This document shows, piece after piece, positions 7,037 to 13,780 of a DNA stretch of 13,780 nt (the stretch's first letter is position 1; the number at the start of each line of letters is the position of its first letter). The stretch comes from Gallionellaceae bacterium UBA5126 (GTDB lineage Bacteria; Pseudomonadota; Gammaproteobacteria; Burkholderiales; Gallionellaceae): the NCBI GenBank assembly GCA_002414205.1, contig DHYQ01000071.1, forward strand, positions 1-13,780. The letters run 5' to 3'. Made by a program: the position numbers and the translations under genes. The notes under the pieces were generated by a model. It had not been told where the DNA came from. It saw only the letters and a program-made list of their open reading frames with translations, and did not search any database.

Positions 7037-8876
7037 GTTTTTCCACATAGTCGGGATGCTGGTTTTGCTCTGGGCGCTTTTCATTGGCAAAAAAACCGCT
7101 GTAGCGTTTCTTGATCCCCCCGGCGGCGACCAGCAGCGTGTCGAGCTTCCAGTGTGGGTCACGATCCCATTGTGGAATGACCTTGCGCCACAATACCTCA
7201 GGCCGATCCAGCAGACTGGCCGCGAGTTGCGCCGGGTGGTTGGGGGCTTGTTGCTGCGCCTGTTGCAGGCGTTGCAGGTATTCGCCCTGTACCTCGTCGC
7301 TGATGAGATGTACCGCCAGCGGGGAGAGCGTGGCCCATGCGCTGTCCTGTAGCAGCAGTGCCGGATATTGTGGCGTTTGGTTGTACGCGACCTCGGTTTT
7401 CGCCGGTAAGCGGGTGCGCTGAAAGGCCGTGCGGTACAGAATGGCCCCTTGAAGTTGCGCGTCGCTGAAATCGGCCCCCTGCAAACCTGCGTTGTACAGG
7501 CTGCTGCCTTGTAATTGGGCACCATTGAAATCAGCGGCCTGCAATTGCGAACTGGCCAAGGTGGCACCTTGAAGCTGGGCATCATTGAAGCGGGCGGCTT
7601 GCAATTGGGTGCTGCCAAAAATCGCCCCCTGCAACTCGGCTGCGCTGAAATTGCTGCCCTGGGCATAGGCACCGTTGAACACCGCTTCTTGCAACATGGC
7701 CGCGTTGAAATTTACCCCCTGTAAGTGTGCCTCCGTGAAGTCCGCCCATTGCAGTTGCGCCTCCGACAAGTCGGCATCCTGCAAGCGGGCGCGCGCCAGA
7801 TGCGCCCCTTGCAGATGGGCGCCGGCTAGGTCGGCACCCTGCAAATCACTGTGCTCATCCAGAATCAGGCGGGGCAATACCACTCGTGGTGCGGAGATGC
7901 CACGCAAATGCCGCCCGCGCAAATCCAGTCCCTTGCCCTGTTTCTGCCACCAAAGCCCGGTTTTTTCCTCATGGTTGCTCAAAAACGCTTGCAGTTCGAT
8001 TTCCTGTTTGTCCGGTAGCCAGGCCGGTTCGTTGGGGTCGATGCGGATGCTGGGAATGAACCAGGAAGGCAGCGGTGAATTCAGGCTGGGATAGAGGTGG
8101 TCGGACAGGGTGACGGCCAGCACGAAGGCGTATTGCAGCAGCACTAGGACACCGAATAGCCGTTGCCAGGCGGTACGCAGCAAGTGCCGCAGGAAGCTGG
8201 CCAGTTGCACTTTCAGCAGGCGATAGCGCATGCGCCAGCGTTGTTGCCAGGCTGCCAGCGGGGCCGCCTCACGGGATTTAGTGCGGTCGGCCAGCAGATT
8301 GGCCTGAAAGGCGCGTTCCACCATCCACACCAGATAGCTGTCCAGTATGAAAACCAGCAGATGCCAACTGGTGATGGCCAGACTTTGGTAGTCGCTGAAA
8401 CGCCACAGCACGACGCCCAGGGCGAACGGGCCGGAATTCAGGAGCAGAAAGCGATTGCCGAAGCGTACCCAACCGCGCATGGTGCTAGACTCATCCAGCC
8501 AGGCATAGTCAAACAAAAAGGCCGGAATTTGCCGCCGGGGCACGCGCCCGTTGCAGGCATCGCGCCAGCGCATCAGCTTGTAATGGTGGTTCTCCAGGTT
8601 TTGCAGCAGGTTGAAATGGATCGCCAGCAGCAGCAGCGGGGCGATCCAGTAGAAACTGAGCAGGGGGATGGTGACATCCATCAGCGGCAGACGGATGCCA
8701 CGGGTGGGCACCAGCAACATGCGGTCGCTGGTGGCAAATACCATCAGCAACAGATAACTCAGCATCCCCAGATACAGCACGAAGAACTGACGATTTTTGT
8801 CGGTCGATTCGCGCGCCAGGCGGGCTAGTTCGTCGCGCTGCCTGCCGGGGTCTGGGGTTTTGTAGGCCGGGCGCAT
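6972..8876 (-). CDS. Membrane-anchored pentapeptide-repeat protein
   Basis: The 634-residue protein has an N-terminal membrane part and a C-terminal pentapeptide-repeat region. Hydrophobic segments lie near 31-50, 68-90, 143-163, 170-188 and 243-262. A soluble linker leads to repeats that start around 317 (LDLRGRHLRG) and run to about 487. Within them, Q346 to Q486 recur every ten residues without any insertion, in the pattern A(D/N)(L/F)xxAxLQG, which is two pentapeptides per unit. Such repeats fold as a right-handed quadrilateral beta-helix. A polar region of about 148 residues with no recognised domain follows. The biochemical role is unknown; a scaffold facing the cytoplasm is an inference. 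The ATG lies 10 bp after the dedA stop, with only a weak ribosome site, so it is likely co-transcribed with dedA. The 3' end overlaps yoaA by 65 bp in antisense. Confidence 0.9.
   Translation of the reverse strand: MRPAYKTPDPGRQRDELARLARESTDKNRQFFVLYLGMLSYLLLMVFATSDRMLLVPTRGIRLPLMDVTIPLLSFYWIAPLLLLAIHFNLLQNLENHHYKLMRWRDACNGRVPRRQIPAFLFDYAWLDESSTMRGWVRFGNRFLLLNSGPFALGVVLWRFSDYQSLAITSWHLLVFILDSYLVWMVERAFQANLLADRTKSREAAPLAAWQQRWRMRYRLLKVQLASFLRHLLRTAWQRLFGVLVLLQYAFVLAVTLSDHLYPSLNSPLPSWFIPSIRIDPNEPAWLPDKQEIELQAFLSNHEEKTGLWWQKQGKGLDLRGRHLRGISAPRVVLPRLILDEHSDLQGADLAGAHLQGAHLARARLQDADLSEAQLQWADFTEAHLQGVNFNAAMLQEAVFNGAYAQGSNFSAAELQGAIFGSTQLQAARFNDAQLQGATLASSQLQAADFNGAQLQGSSLYNAGLQGADFSDAQLQGAILYRTAFQRTRLPAKTEVAYNQTPQYPALLLQDSAWATLSPLAVHLISDEVQGEYLQRLQQAQQQAPNHPAQLAASLLDRPEVLWRKVIPQWDRDPHWKLDTLLVAAGGIKKRYSGFFANEKRPEQNQHPDYVEKLNQAFCRSKRLQSLCEPPLPP
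7419..7841 (-). repeat. 30-bp tandem repeat encoding 14 phased decapeptides
   Basis: The coding strand repeats with a 30-bp period. Fifteen glutamine codons (residues 346 to 486) are spaced exactly 30 bp apart with no indel. The units share a TTGCA-type core and a conserved GC-rich step, but they have diverged at many positions. This suggests old internal duplication kept in register by the protein fold rather than recent slippage. Confidence 0.85.
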
Positions 8877-8886
8877 GCTGAGAATC

Positions 8887-9507
8887 TCAGGCCTTGCGGC
8901 GTTGCTTCAGTATTTCGATCAGCGCAGGCAGCAGGGTGATGAAAATGATGCCCAGGATAATCAGCGTCAGGTTGTTCTTGACCATGGGGATGTTGCCGAA
9001 AAAGTAGCCCGCCAAGGTCAACGAGCCGATCCAGCACAGACTGCCTAGGGCGCTGAACGTGACGAAAAAGCGGTAGCTCATCTCGCCCACCCCAGCCACA
9101 AACGGCGCGAAGGTGCGAATGATGGGCAGGAAGCGGGCAAACAAAATCGTCTTGCCGCCATGCTTTTCGTAAAAAGCGTGGGTGCGTTCCAGATGCTCGT
9201 GCTTGATGAAACGCCCGCCGAATTTTTCCAGCAGGCGCACGCCCAAGGTGCGGCCAATCCAGTAGTTGGTGTTGTCGCCGCTAAAGGCCGCCAGCATCAG
9301 CAATGGCATCAGCCAATGTAGTTGCAGCGCATCGAGTCCACAGAGCGCACCGGCCACAAACAGCAGTGAATCGCCCGGTAAAAAAGGCGCAATGATGAGG
9401 CCGGTTTCGGCGAAGATGATGAAAAACAGCAGCGCATAAACCCAGACGCCGTATTGCTGTGCGGCGGCCAGCAAATGGGCATCAAGGTGCAGAATGATGT
9501 CGAGCAA
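8887..9507 (-). CDS. dedA: DedA family inner-membrane protein
   Basis: The 206-residue polytopic membrane protein closely follows E. coli DedA. The N-terminus reads GVWVYALLFFIIFAETGL, followed by PFLPGDSLLFVAGAL, then YEKHGGKTILFARFLPIIRTFAPFVAGVGEMSYRFF, and the C-terminus carries TLAGYFFGNIPMVKNNLTLIILGII and a basic KQRRKA tail. DedA proteins act in the inner membrane in membrane homeostasis, and relatives are implicated in undecaprenyl phosphate or phospholipid translocation and proton-motive-force maintenance. The arginines in FARFLPIIRTFAPF are the conserved family residues. The start codon is TTG, supported by AGGAG 6 bp upstream and by alignment of the N-terminus with E. coli DedA; no suitable ATG exists. 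It lies 71 bp downstream of secF and 10 bp upstream of the pentapeptide gene. Confidence 0.93.
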   Translation of the reverse strand: MLDIILHLDAHLLAAAQQYGVWVYALLFFIIFAETGLIIAPFLPGDSLLFVAGALCGLDALQLHWLMPLLMLAAFSGDNTNYWIGRTLGVRLLEKFGGRFIKHEHLERTHAFYEKHGGKTILFARFLPIIRTFAPFVAGVGEMSYRFFVTFSALGSLCWIGSLTLAGYFFGNIPMVKNNLTLIILGIIFITLLPALIEILKQRRKA

Positions 9508-9513
9508 GGCAGA

Positions 9514-9518
9514 CTCCT
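9514..9518 (-). promoter_or_regulatory. Ribosome binding site for the dedA TTG start
   Basis: The minus strand reads AGGAG, 6 bp before the TTG at 9507. This good match to the Shine-Dalgarno sequence supports initiation at TTG rather than at a distant internal ATG. Confidence 0.7.
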
Positions 9519-9529
9519 GACAAGAATTT

Positions 9530-9554
9530 GCCGCTTCCCGGAGGGGTAAGCGGC
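9530..9554 (-). other. Stem-loop between secF and dedA
   Basis: GCCGCTT (9530-9536) pairs perfectly with AAGCGGC (9548-9554). One mismatch and two further C-G pairs lie inside, around a small loop. In the transcript direction it is followed by AAATTC rather than a T-run, so it is not a classical terminator. It could mark an mRNA processing or stability boundary, or cause partial termination, separating the sec genes from dedA. Confidence 0.5.
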
Positions 9555-9578
9555 AGGTGAGATGAGCGTGGTAGGCGG

Positions 9579-10511
9579 TTAAGGCAGCACTTCTTCGGCT
9601 TCGACTTTTTCCGGTTTGATGAAGTCTTCGCGCGATACGCCAAACATGATCAGCAGTGGGCTGGCCACCAGCACCGAAGAATAGATACTGAACAGAATGC
9701 CGATGGTCAGCGCCATGGCAAAGTAGTGCAGGGTTTCGCCGCCCATGAACAGCATCGCGCCGACCATCATTTGTGTACAGCCGTGGGTGATGATGGTGCG
9801 GGACATGGTGCGGGTGATGGCGTTGTCGATGATTTGTTCGGTCGTGGCCTGACGCATCTTGCGGAAGTTTTCCCGAATCCGGTCAAACACCACCACCGAT
9901 TCGTTCACCGAATAGCCCAGTACGGCCAGCACGGCGGCCAGCACGGTCAGGGAAAATTCCCATTGGAAAAAGGCGAAGAAGCCCAGGATGATCACCACGT
10001 CGTGCAGGTTGGCGATGATGGCGGATAGGCCGAATTTCCATTCAAAGCGCAGCCACAAATAGCCGACGATGCCCAGGCTGACCAGCAACAGCGCCATGGC
10101 CCCGTTTTCCACCAAGTCCTTGCCGACTTGCGGGCCGACAAATTCCACCCGGCGCAGTGTTACGTCACTGCTGGCGGTGTGCAGGGTTTGCATGACTTGA
10201 TCACTTAGTTTTGCCCCAGCCTTGTTTTGCTTGAGCGGGATCTCGATTTTCACGTCATGGCTGGAGCCGAAATTTTGCACCAGCGCGTCATGCAGGCCGA
10301 TGCTGGTCAGGCGTTCGCGCACCTGGTTCAAATCGGCGGCCTTGCTGTAATGCACTTCCAGCACCGTGCCACCGGTGAAGTCCACGCCAAAATTCAGCCC
10401 TTTGGTGAACAGGAAAAACACCGCCAGCAAGAAAGTCACCAACGAAATGGACGTGGTGAGCTTGCCATAGCTCATGAACGGAATGTCTTGTTTAATCTTG
10501 AATAATTCCAT
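9579..10511 (-). CDS. secF: Protein-export membrane protein SecF
   Basis: The 310-residue protein pairs with SecD in the inner membrane. The complex uses the proton gradient to pull secreted proteins out of SecYEG after SecA-driven translocation. The N-terminus (MELFKIKQDIPFMSYGK) leads into the first membrane helix, and the first periplasmic segment carries the family motif GLNFGVDFTGGTVLEV. The periplasmic domain spans about 36-128. The conserved membrane core is LHDVVIILGFFAFF, then GYSVNESVVVFDRIRENF (about 200-217), then a terminal pair of helices. At the position equivalent to E. coli SecF D213, the acidic residue here appears to be Glu204. The ATG has an ideal AAGGAG 6 bp upstream that overlaps the secD stop codon. 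The length is normal for SecF. Confidence 0.98.
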   Translation of the reverse strand: MELFKIKQDIPFMSYGKLTTSISLVTFLLAVFFLFTKGLNFGVDFTGGTVLEVHYSKAADLNQVRERLTSIGLHDALVQNFGSSHDVKIEIPLKQNKAGAKLSDQVMQTLHTASSDVTLRRVEFVGPQVGKDLVENGAMALLLVSLGIVGYLWLRFEWKFGLSAIIANLHDVVIILGFFAFFQWEFSLTVLAAVLAVLGYSVNESVVVFDRIRENFRKMRQATTEQIIDNAITRTMSRTIITHGCTQMMVGAMLFMGGETLHYFAMALTIGILFSIYSSVLVASPLLIMFGVSREDFIKPEKVEAEEVLP

Positions 10512-10517
10512 GTTGTG

Positions 10518-10523
10518 CTCCTT
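10518..10523 (-). promoter_or_regulatory. Strong ribosome binding site for secF overlapping the secD stop
   Basis: The minus strand reads AAGGAG, 6 bp before the secF ATG, and it shares bases with the secD TAA (10522-10524). This arrangement suits near-coupled, independent initiation that keeps SecF equal to SecD. Confidence 0.75.
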
Positions 10524-12333
10524 AACCGATGGACACTTTGCTCAGGCGAGCCCGGCGTCCGTATGTCAGATTGACCATGGCACGCGATACCAGCACCGCG
10601 CTGAACATGGAGGTCAGAATGCCCAGACACAGCACCACGGCAAAGCCCTTTACCGGCCCGGAGCCGAAGGCAAACAGGGCAATCCCGGCGATCAAATTGG
10701 TGATGTTGGAGTCCAGAATGGTGGCAAAGGCATTGTCATACCCGGCGTGAATCGCTGCCTGCGGGGTGATGCCATTGCGTAGCTCTTCCCGAATACGCTC
10801 GTTAATCAGTACGTTGGCGTCAATCGCCATCCCCAGCGTCAGGGCAATACCGGCCATGCCAGGCAGGGTCAGCGTGGCTTGCATCATGGACAGCAGCGCG
10901 ACCAGCAGCAACAGATTGGCCCCCAGCGCCACCACGGAAATGGCCCCGAACATCAAGTAGTAGGCCACCATGAAAATACCGATCAGGATGAAGCCAATCT
11001 TGGTGGAATTGAAGCCGCGCTGAATGTTATCCGCGCCCAAGCTGGGGCCGACGGTACGTTCTTCCACGATTTCCATGGGCGCAGCCAAGGCACCGGCACG
11101 CAGCAGCAGCGAGGTGTTTTGCGCTTCTTCGCTGGTCATGCGGCCACTGATTTGCACCCGGCCACCGCCGATTTCTTCCCGAATCACCGGCGCGGTGACG
11201 ACTTCGCCGCGTCCCTTTTCAAACAGGATAATCGCCATGCGCTTGCCGACGTTTTCGCGGGTGGCATCCTTGAACTTGCGGGCGCCAATGCCGTCCAGGG
11301 CGATGTTCACGGTAGGCTCGTTGTTGCGATTGTCAAAACCGGGCTGGGCATCATTGATGCGCTCGCCGGTCAGTATGACCTGTTTTTTCACCAGTAAGGT
11401 ATTGCCTTCGCGGTCGCGGAACATGTCGGTGCCAAACGGTGCGGCGGCACCCGGTGTCACGCTGTGCTCCTCATCCACCATGCGCACTTCCAGGGTGGCG
11501 GTGCGCCCCAGAATGTCCTTGGCGCGGGCGGTGTCCTGCACGCCGGGCAGTTGCACCACCACGCGATCGGCACCTTGCTGTTGAATCACCGGTTCGGCCA
11601 CGCCCAGTTCATTCACGCGGTTGCGCAGGGTCAGCAGATTTTGCTGCACAGCAGAATCCTGAATCTTGCGTTCGGCCACCGGCAATAGGCTGGCTTGCAG
11701 CAGAAAGTCGCTGCCTTCCTGTTTGTTGCGGAACTCATAGTCGGCATAACGGATATGCAATTCGTTTTGTGCCTTGCTGCGGGTCGCTTCATCGCGGAAG
11801 CGAATAACAATCTGCTTGCCATCCTGGGTGACGCCGGAATAGGCAATGTTCTGCTCGCGCAAGGTATTGCGGAATTCGCCGCTACTGGATTCCAGTGCCT
11901 TGTCCAAGGCGGCTTTCATGTCCACTTGCAACAGGAAGTGCACCCCGCCACGCAAGTCCAGCCCCAGATACATGGGCAGGGCATGCAGGTCGGTCAGCCA
12001 GCGTGGCGAACGTGGCAGCAGATTCAGTGCCACAACATAATCTTCCCCGAGTTGCGCGTGCAGCACATCTTTGGCCTTCAGTTGTTGATCCGTATCGGCA
12101 AAGCGGGCCTTAATGCTGTTGCCATCGAGGGTCAGGATTTCCGGGGCAAGATTGGCGGCTTTCAGTGCGGCAGCGGTGCGATCCAGCAGCGCTGTGTCGG
12201 CTTTCATGCTGCTGCGTAGCGGTGACACCTGTACCGCAGGTGACTCACCAAAGAAATTCGGCAAGGTATAAATAAGACCGGCGACCAGCACCAGCAGGAT
12301 AAACAGGTATTTCCACAGGGGATAGCGATTCAT
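10522..12333 (-). CDS. secD: Protein-export membrane protein SecD
   Basis: The 603-residue protein is the larger SecDF subunit. It has one N-terminal membrane helix (about 8-27), a large periplasmic region and five C-terminal helices. Visible family motifs are LGLDLRGGVHFLLQV (DLRGG at 126-130), RNRVNELGVAEPVIQQQG, VQLPGVQDTARAKDILGRTATLEVRMV, and LPGMAGIALTLGMAIDANVLINERIREE, with the proton-pathway aspartate at about D505. The C-terminal helices include GSGPVKGFAVVLCLGILTSMF. The start at 12333 (MNRYPLWKYLF) matches the usual SecD N-terminus; the longer frame would need a TTG lying inside the upstream hairpin. It stands between yajC and secF, the standard order. Confidence 0.98.
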   Translation of the reverse strand: MNRYPLWKYLFILLVLVAGLIYTLPNFFGESPAVQVSPLRSSMKADTALLDRTAAALKAANLAPEILTLDGNSIKARFADTDQQLKAKDVLHAQLGEDYVVALNLLPRSPRWLTDLHALPMYLGLDLRGGVHFLLQVDMKAALDKALESSSGEFRNTLREQNIAYSGVTQDGKQIVIRFRDEATRSKAQNELHIRYADYEFRNKQEGSDFLLQASLLPVAERKIQDSAVQQNLLTLRNRVNELGVAEPVIQQQGADRVVVQLPGVQDTARAKDILGRTATLEVRMVDEEHSVTPGAAAPFGTDMFRDREGNTLLVKKQVILTGERINDAQPGFDNRNNEPTVNIALDGIGARKFKDATRENVGKRMAIILFEKGRGEVVTAPVIREEIGGGRVQISGRMTSEEAQNTSLLLRAGALAAPMEIVEERTVGPSLGADNIQRGFNSTKIGFILIGIFMVAYYLMFGAISVVALGANLLLLVALLSMMQATLTLPGMAGIALTLGMAIDANVLINERIREELRNGITPQAAIHAGYDNAFATILDSNITNLIAGIALFAFGSGPVKGFAVVLCLGILTSMFSAVLVSRAMVNLTYGRRARLSKVSIG

Positions 12334-12366
12334 GGCAGAACTTTTCCGTGAGGATAGGGGATGCAA

Positions 12367-12389
12367 AACAGGGGGATGATCCCCCTGTT
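12367..12389 (-). terminator. Hairpin between yajC and secD, possible attenuator
   Basis: A perfect 10-bp stem (AACAGGGGGA with TCCCCCTGTT) closes on a 3-base loop. In the transcribed minus direction it runs into TTTTGC. The stem is strong but the T-run is short, so partial termination or mRNA processing is more likely than full termination, since secD follows 34 bp later without an obvious new promoter. Confidence 0.55.
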
Positions 12390-12394
12390 CCGGC

Positions 12395-12718
12395 TTATTT
12401 GATGCTCTTCATCGTGCCCTTGGGCAGCACGCCCTGCACGGCAACTTTCTGGATCAGCACTTCGAGATTGTCGGCAATTTCGATGGCGATGTACTGTTCA
12501 TGCACCTTGGTGACGCGACCCAGTTGGCCGCCTAGGGTGACGATTTCGTCGCCGCGTTGCAGACCCTCGGTCATGGATTTATGTTCCTTGGCACGCTTGA
12601 ACTGCGTGTAAAACAGGTAAATGGCAACCAGCAGAATGGGTGCAAAGAAAATCAATTGTTCAACCAGTCCCGGTTGAGCGGCAGCACCAGAATCCGCAAA
12701 AGCGTTGCTAATAAACAT
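12395..12718 (-). CDS. yajC: Sec translocase accessory protein YajC
   Basis: The 107-residue protein has a short periplasmic N-terminus, one membrane helix (LIFFAPILLVAIYLFYTQF, about 24-42) and a small basic cytoplasmic domain. The signature KEHKSMTEGLQRGDEIVTLGGQLGRV, followed by EVLIQKVAVQGVLPKG, is typical of YajC. It associates with SecDF and SecYEG. The start MFISNAFADSG is the usual YajC beginning and has GGAGA 9 bp upstream; an in-frame ATG 21 codons further up is rejected. It is the first gene of the sec cluster. The tgt gene that often precedes yajC is absent here, and acs lies upstream on the other strand. Confidence 0.97.
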   Translation of the reverse strand: MFISNAFADSGAAAQPGLVEQLIFFAPILLVAIYLFYTQFKRAKEHKSMTEGLQRGDEIVTLGGQLGRVTKVHEQYIAIEIADNLEVLIQKVAVQGVLPKGTMKSIK

Positions 12719-12752
12719 TGTTTCAAATCTCCGCGTTAATCTAAGGGGCGCG

Positions 12753-12761
12753 ATTTTAGCA
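12753..12761 (-). promoter_or_regulatory. Candidate extended -10 promoter for yajC-secDF
   Basis: The minus strand reads TGCTAAAAT, which is an extended -10 (TGn) joined to TAAAAT (5 of 6 to consensus), about 35 bp before the yajC ATG. No good -35 is visible, which is tolerated by extended -10 promoters. The predicted leader is about 28 bases and contains the ribosome site. Confidence 0.5.
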
Positions 12762-12795
12762 TGATTGTCGTTTTGCTCCATGTTTCCATGTGCAT

Positions 12796-12820
12796 GGCAA
12801 AAGATGCGGGAGATTTTGCC
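12796..12820. promoter_or_regulatory. Inverted repeat GGCAAAA-N11-TTTTGCC, possible operator
   Basis: Two perfect 7-bp arms (12796-12802 and 12814-12820) are separated by 11 bp. The element sits between the yajC -10 box and the acs -35 hexamer, in a region with no gene. Its form suits a dimeric transcription factor acting on either side. The regulator is not identified. Confidence 0.4.
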
Positions 12821-12861
12821 GCTCGTGCGTAAATTTTATCGGGCTGTAGTCGGTATCTCTA

Positions 12862-12891
12862 TTGACAGGCGGGGCGTCTAGCTAATACATT
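12862..12891 (+). promoter_or_regulatory. Candidate sigma-70 promoter for acs
   Basis: A perfect -35 TTGACA (12862-12867) is followed 18 bp later by TACATT (12886-12891), with TAATAC as an alternative at 15 bp. The leader to the acs ATG would be about 80 bases and A/T-rich, with a weak ggattt/aaatcc stem (12910-12927). A second -10-like TACAAT lies at 12950-12955 with only a poor -35 (TTAATA at 15 bp), so a second start is possible. Confidence 0.45.
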
Positions 12892-12977
12892 AATTTCTGT
12901 TTTAAAAGGGGATTTTTGGATAAATCCATTAATACTTAGCATTAAAACCTACAATAATGACCACCCTAGGAGAAGAC

Positions 12978-13780
12978 ATGTCCAACACCGAAACAACCGC
13001 CCACGCCCCTCACCTCTATCTCCCTTCCGCTGAATTTGTACAACAGGCCAACGTGTCCGGTATGGATGCTTACCGCGCGCTGTGTGCTGAAGCCGAGCAA
13101 GATTACGACGGCTATTGGGGCAAATTGGCCCGTGAGCTGATTAGCTGGAAAACGCCTTTCACCCAAGTGCTGGATGAAAGCAATGCACCCTTCTTCAAAT
13201 GGTTTGCCGACGGCACCCTGAATGCTTCCTATAACTGTCTGGATCGCAACGTGGAACGCGGCCTGGGCGACAAGACCGCGCTGATTTTTGAAGCCGACGG
13301 CGGCGAAGTGACCAAAGTCACTTATAGCGAATTGCTGGCCAAAACCTGCCAAATCGCCAACGGCCTGCGCAGCGTCGGTGTGCAAAAGGGCGACCGTGTG
13401 GTGATTTACATCGCCATGTCGGTGGACGGCGTGGCGGCGATGCAAGCCTGTGCCCGCATTGGCGCAACGCACTCTGTGGTGTTTGGCGGCTTCTCCGCCC
13501 AATCGCTGCGTGACCGTATTGAAGACACCGGTGCCAAGGCTGTGATTACCGCTGACTGCCAAGTGCGCGGCGGCAAGAAGCTGCCCCTGAAGGGTATCGT
13601 CGATGAAGCCTTGGCCATGGACGGCTGCGGCAGCGTGGAAAAAGTGCTGGTGGTGAACCGTGGTGACATGGCTATCAACATGCAAGCAGGCCGCGACGTG
13701 TGGATGAGCGAGCTGGTTGCCGGTCAGCCCACCACTTGCGAACCGGAATGGGTGGATGCCGAACATCCGCTGTTCCTGCT
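12978..13780 (+). CDS. acs: Acetyl-CoA synthetase, N-terminal part (cut by window end)
   Basis: The frame is open from the ATG at 12978 to the end of the window, giving 267 complete codons of a protein normally about 650 residues long. AMP-forming Acs activates acetate to acetyl-CoA through an acetyl-adenylate in the cytoplasm. Visible family segments are [10 protein letters not shown] near the N-terminus, [79 protein letters not shown] (CoA-site RGG) and EHPLFLL just before the missing P-loop. AGGAG lies 5 bp before the ATG. The catalytic core and the regulatory acetylated lysine are outside the window. The gene is divergent from yajC and appears to be its own transcription unit here. Confidence 0.95.
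   Translation, partial: MSNTETTAHAPHLYLPSAEFVQQANVSGMDAYRALCAEAEQDYDGYWGKLARELISWKTPFTQVLDESNAPFFKWFADGTLNASYNCLDRNVERGLGDKTALIFEADGGEVTKVTYSELLAKTCQIANGLRSVGVQKGDRVVIYIAMSVDGVAAMQACARIGATHSVVFGGFSAQSLRDRIEDTGAKAVITADCQVRGGKKLPLKGIVDEALAMDGCGSVEKVLVVNRGDMAINMQAGRDVWMSELVAGQPTTCEPEWVDAEHPLFL

Noticed and set aside
6596..7672. Minus-strand open frame of 358 codons spanning yoaA and the pentapeptide gene
   Set aside because: It is rich in Arg, Pro and Ser and follows the repeats out of frame. Both real genes have complete motif sets in other frames.
7419..7841. CRISPR array or non-coding tandem repeat
   Set aside because: The 30-bp periodicity is fully explained by in-frame pentapeptide coding repeats. 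The units are diverged and there are no unique spacers.
12966..13766. Minus-strand open frame of 266 codons opposite the right-end gene
   Set aside because: Its translation is low-complexity His/Gln/Gly-rich text with no family features, while the plus strand reads a clear acetyl-CoA synthetase with a good ribosome site.
1..13780. Mobile element, phage, toxin-antitoxin or defence island
   Set aside because: No transposase, integrase, terminal repeats, attachment duplication or toxin-like small gene pair is visible. The genes are core housekeeping and signalling genes of similar composition.

Overview
The window looks like chromosomal DNA of a Gram-negative proteobacterium. The proteins resemble betaproteobacterial versions (Neisseriales or Nitrosomonadales-like) most closely, judging by the N-termini of YajC, SecD and SecF and the style of the acetyl-CoA synthetase. 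This placement is by eye and is an inference. No mobile element, tRNA, rRNA or CRISPR array is visible. Coding density is high and all eleven genes appear intact, apart from acs, which is cut by the right edge.

Left block (1-4547, minus strand): a compact three-gene unit. Its transcription order is a small PstS-like periplasmic binding protein, an outer-membrane beta-barrel porin, and a large membrane-bound PAS-GGDEF-EAL protein for cyclic-di-GMP turnover. The first two genes overlap by 29 bp and the last two are 4 bp apart. The unit ends at a rho-independent terminator hairpin near position 26-47. Together they suggest an envelope-sensing module feeding c-di-GMP signalling.

Middle block (4688-7036, plus strand), divergent from the first: a stand-alone S24/LexA-UmuD-type domain protein without a DNA-binding domain, followed 3 bp later by the iron-sulphur helicase YoaA (DinG/XPD family). 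This looks like a DNA-repair pair. The S24 protein keeps the catalytic serine but has arginine where the catalytic lysine is expected.

Right block (12718 down to 6972, minus strand): yajC, secD, secF, dedA and a membrane-anchored pentapeptide-repeat protein, all co-directional with short gaps. The first three encode the SecDF-YajC accessory complex of the Sec translocase. DedA is an inner-membrane transporter-family protein. The last gene has 14 perfectly phased ten-residue repeats, and its 3' end overlaps the 3' end of yoaA by 65 bp on the opposite strand. Hairpins sit between yajC and secD and between secF and dedA.

Right edge (12978-13780, plus strand): the first 267 codons of acs (acetyl-CoA synthetase), divergent from yajC across a 259-bp regulatory region with recognisable promoter elements for both sides and a 7-bp inverted repeat.
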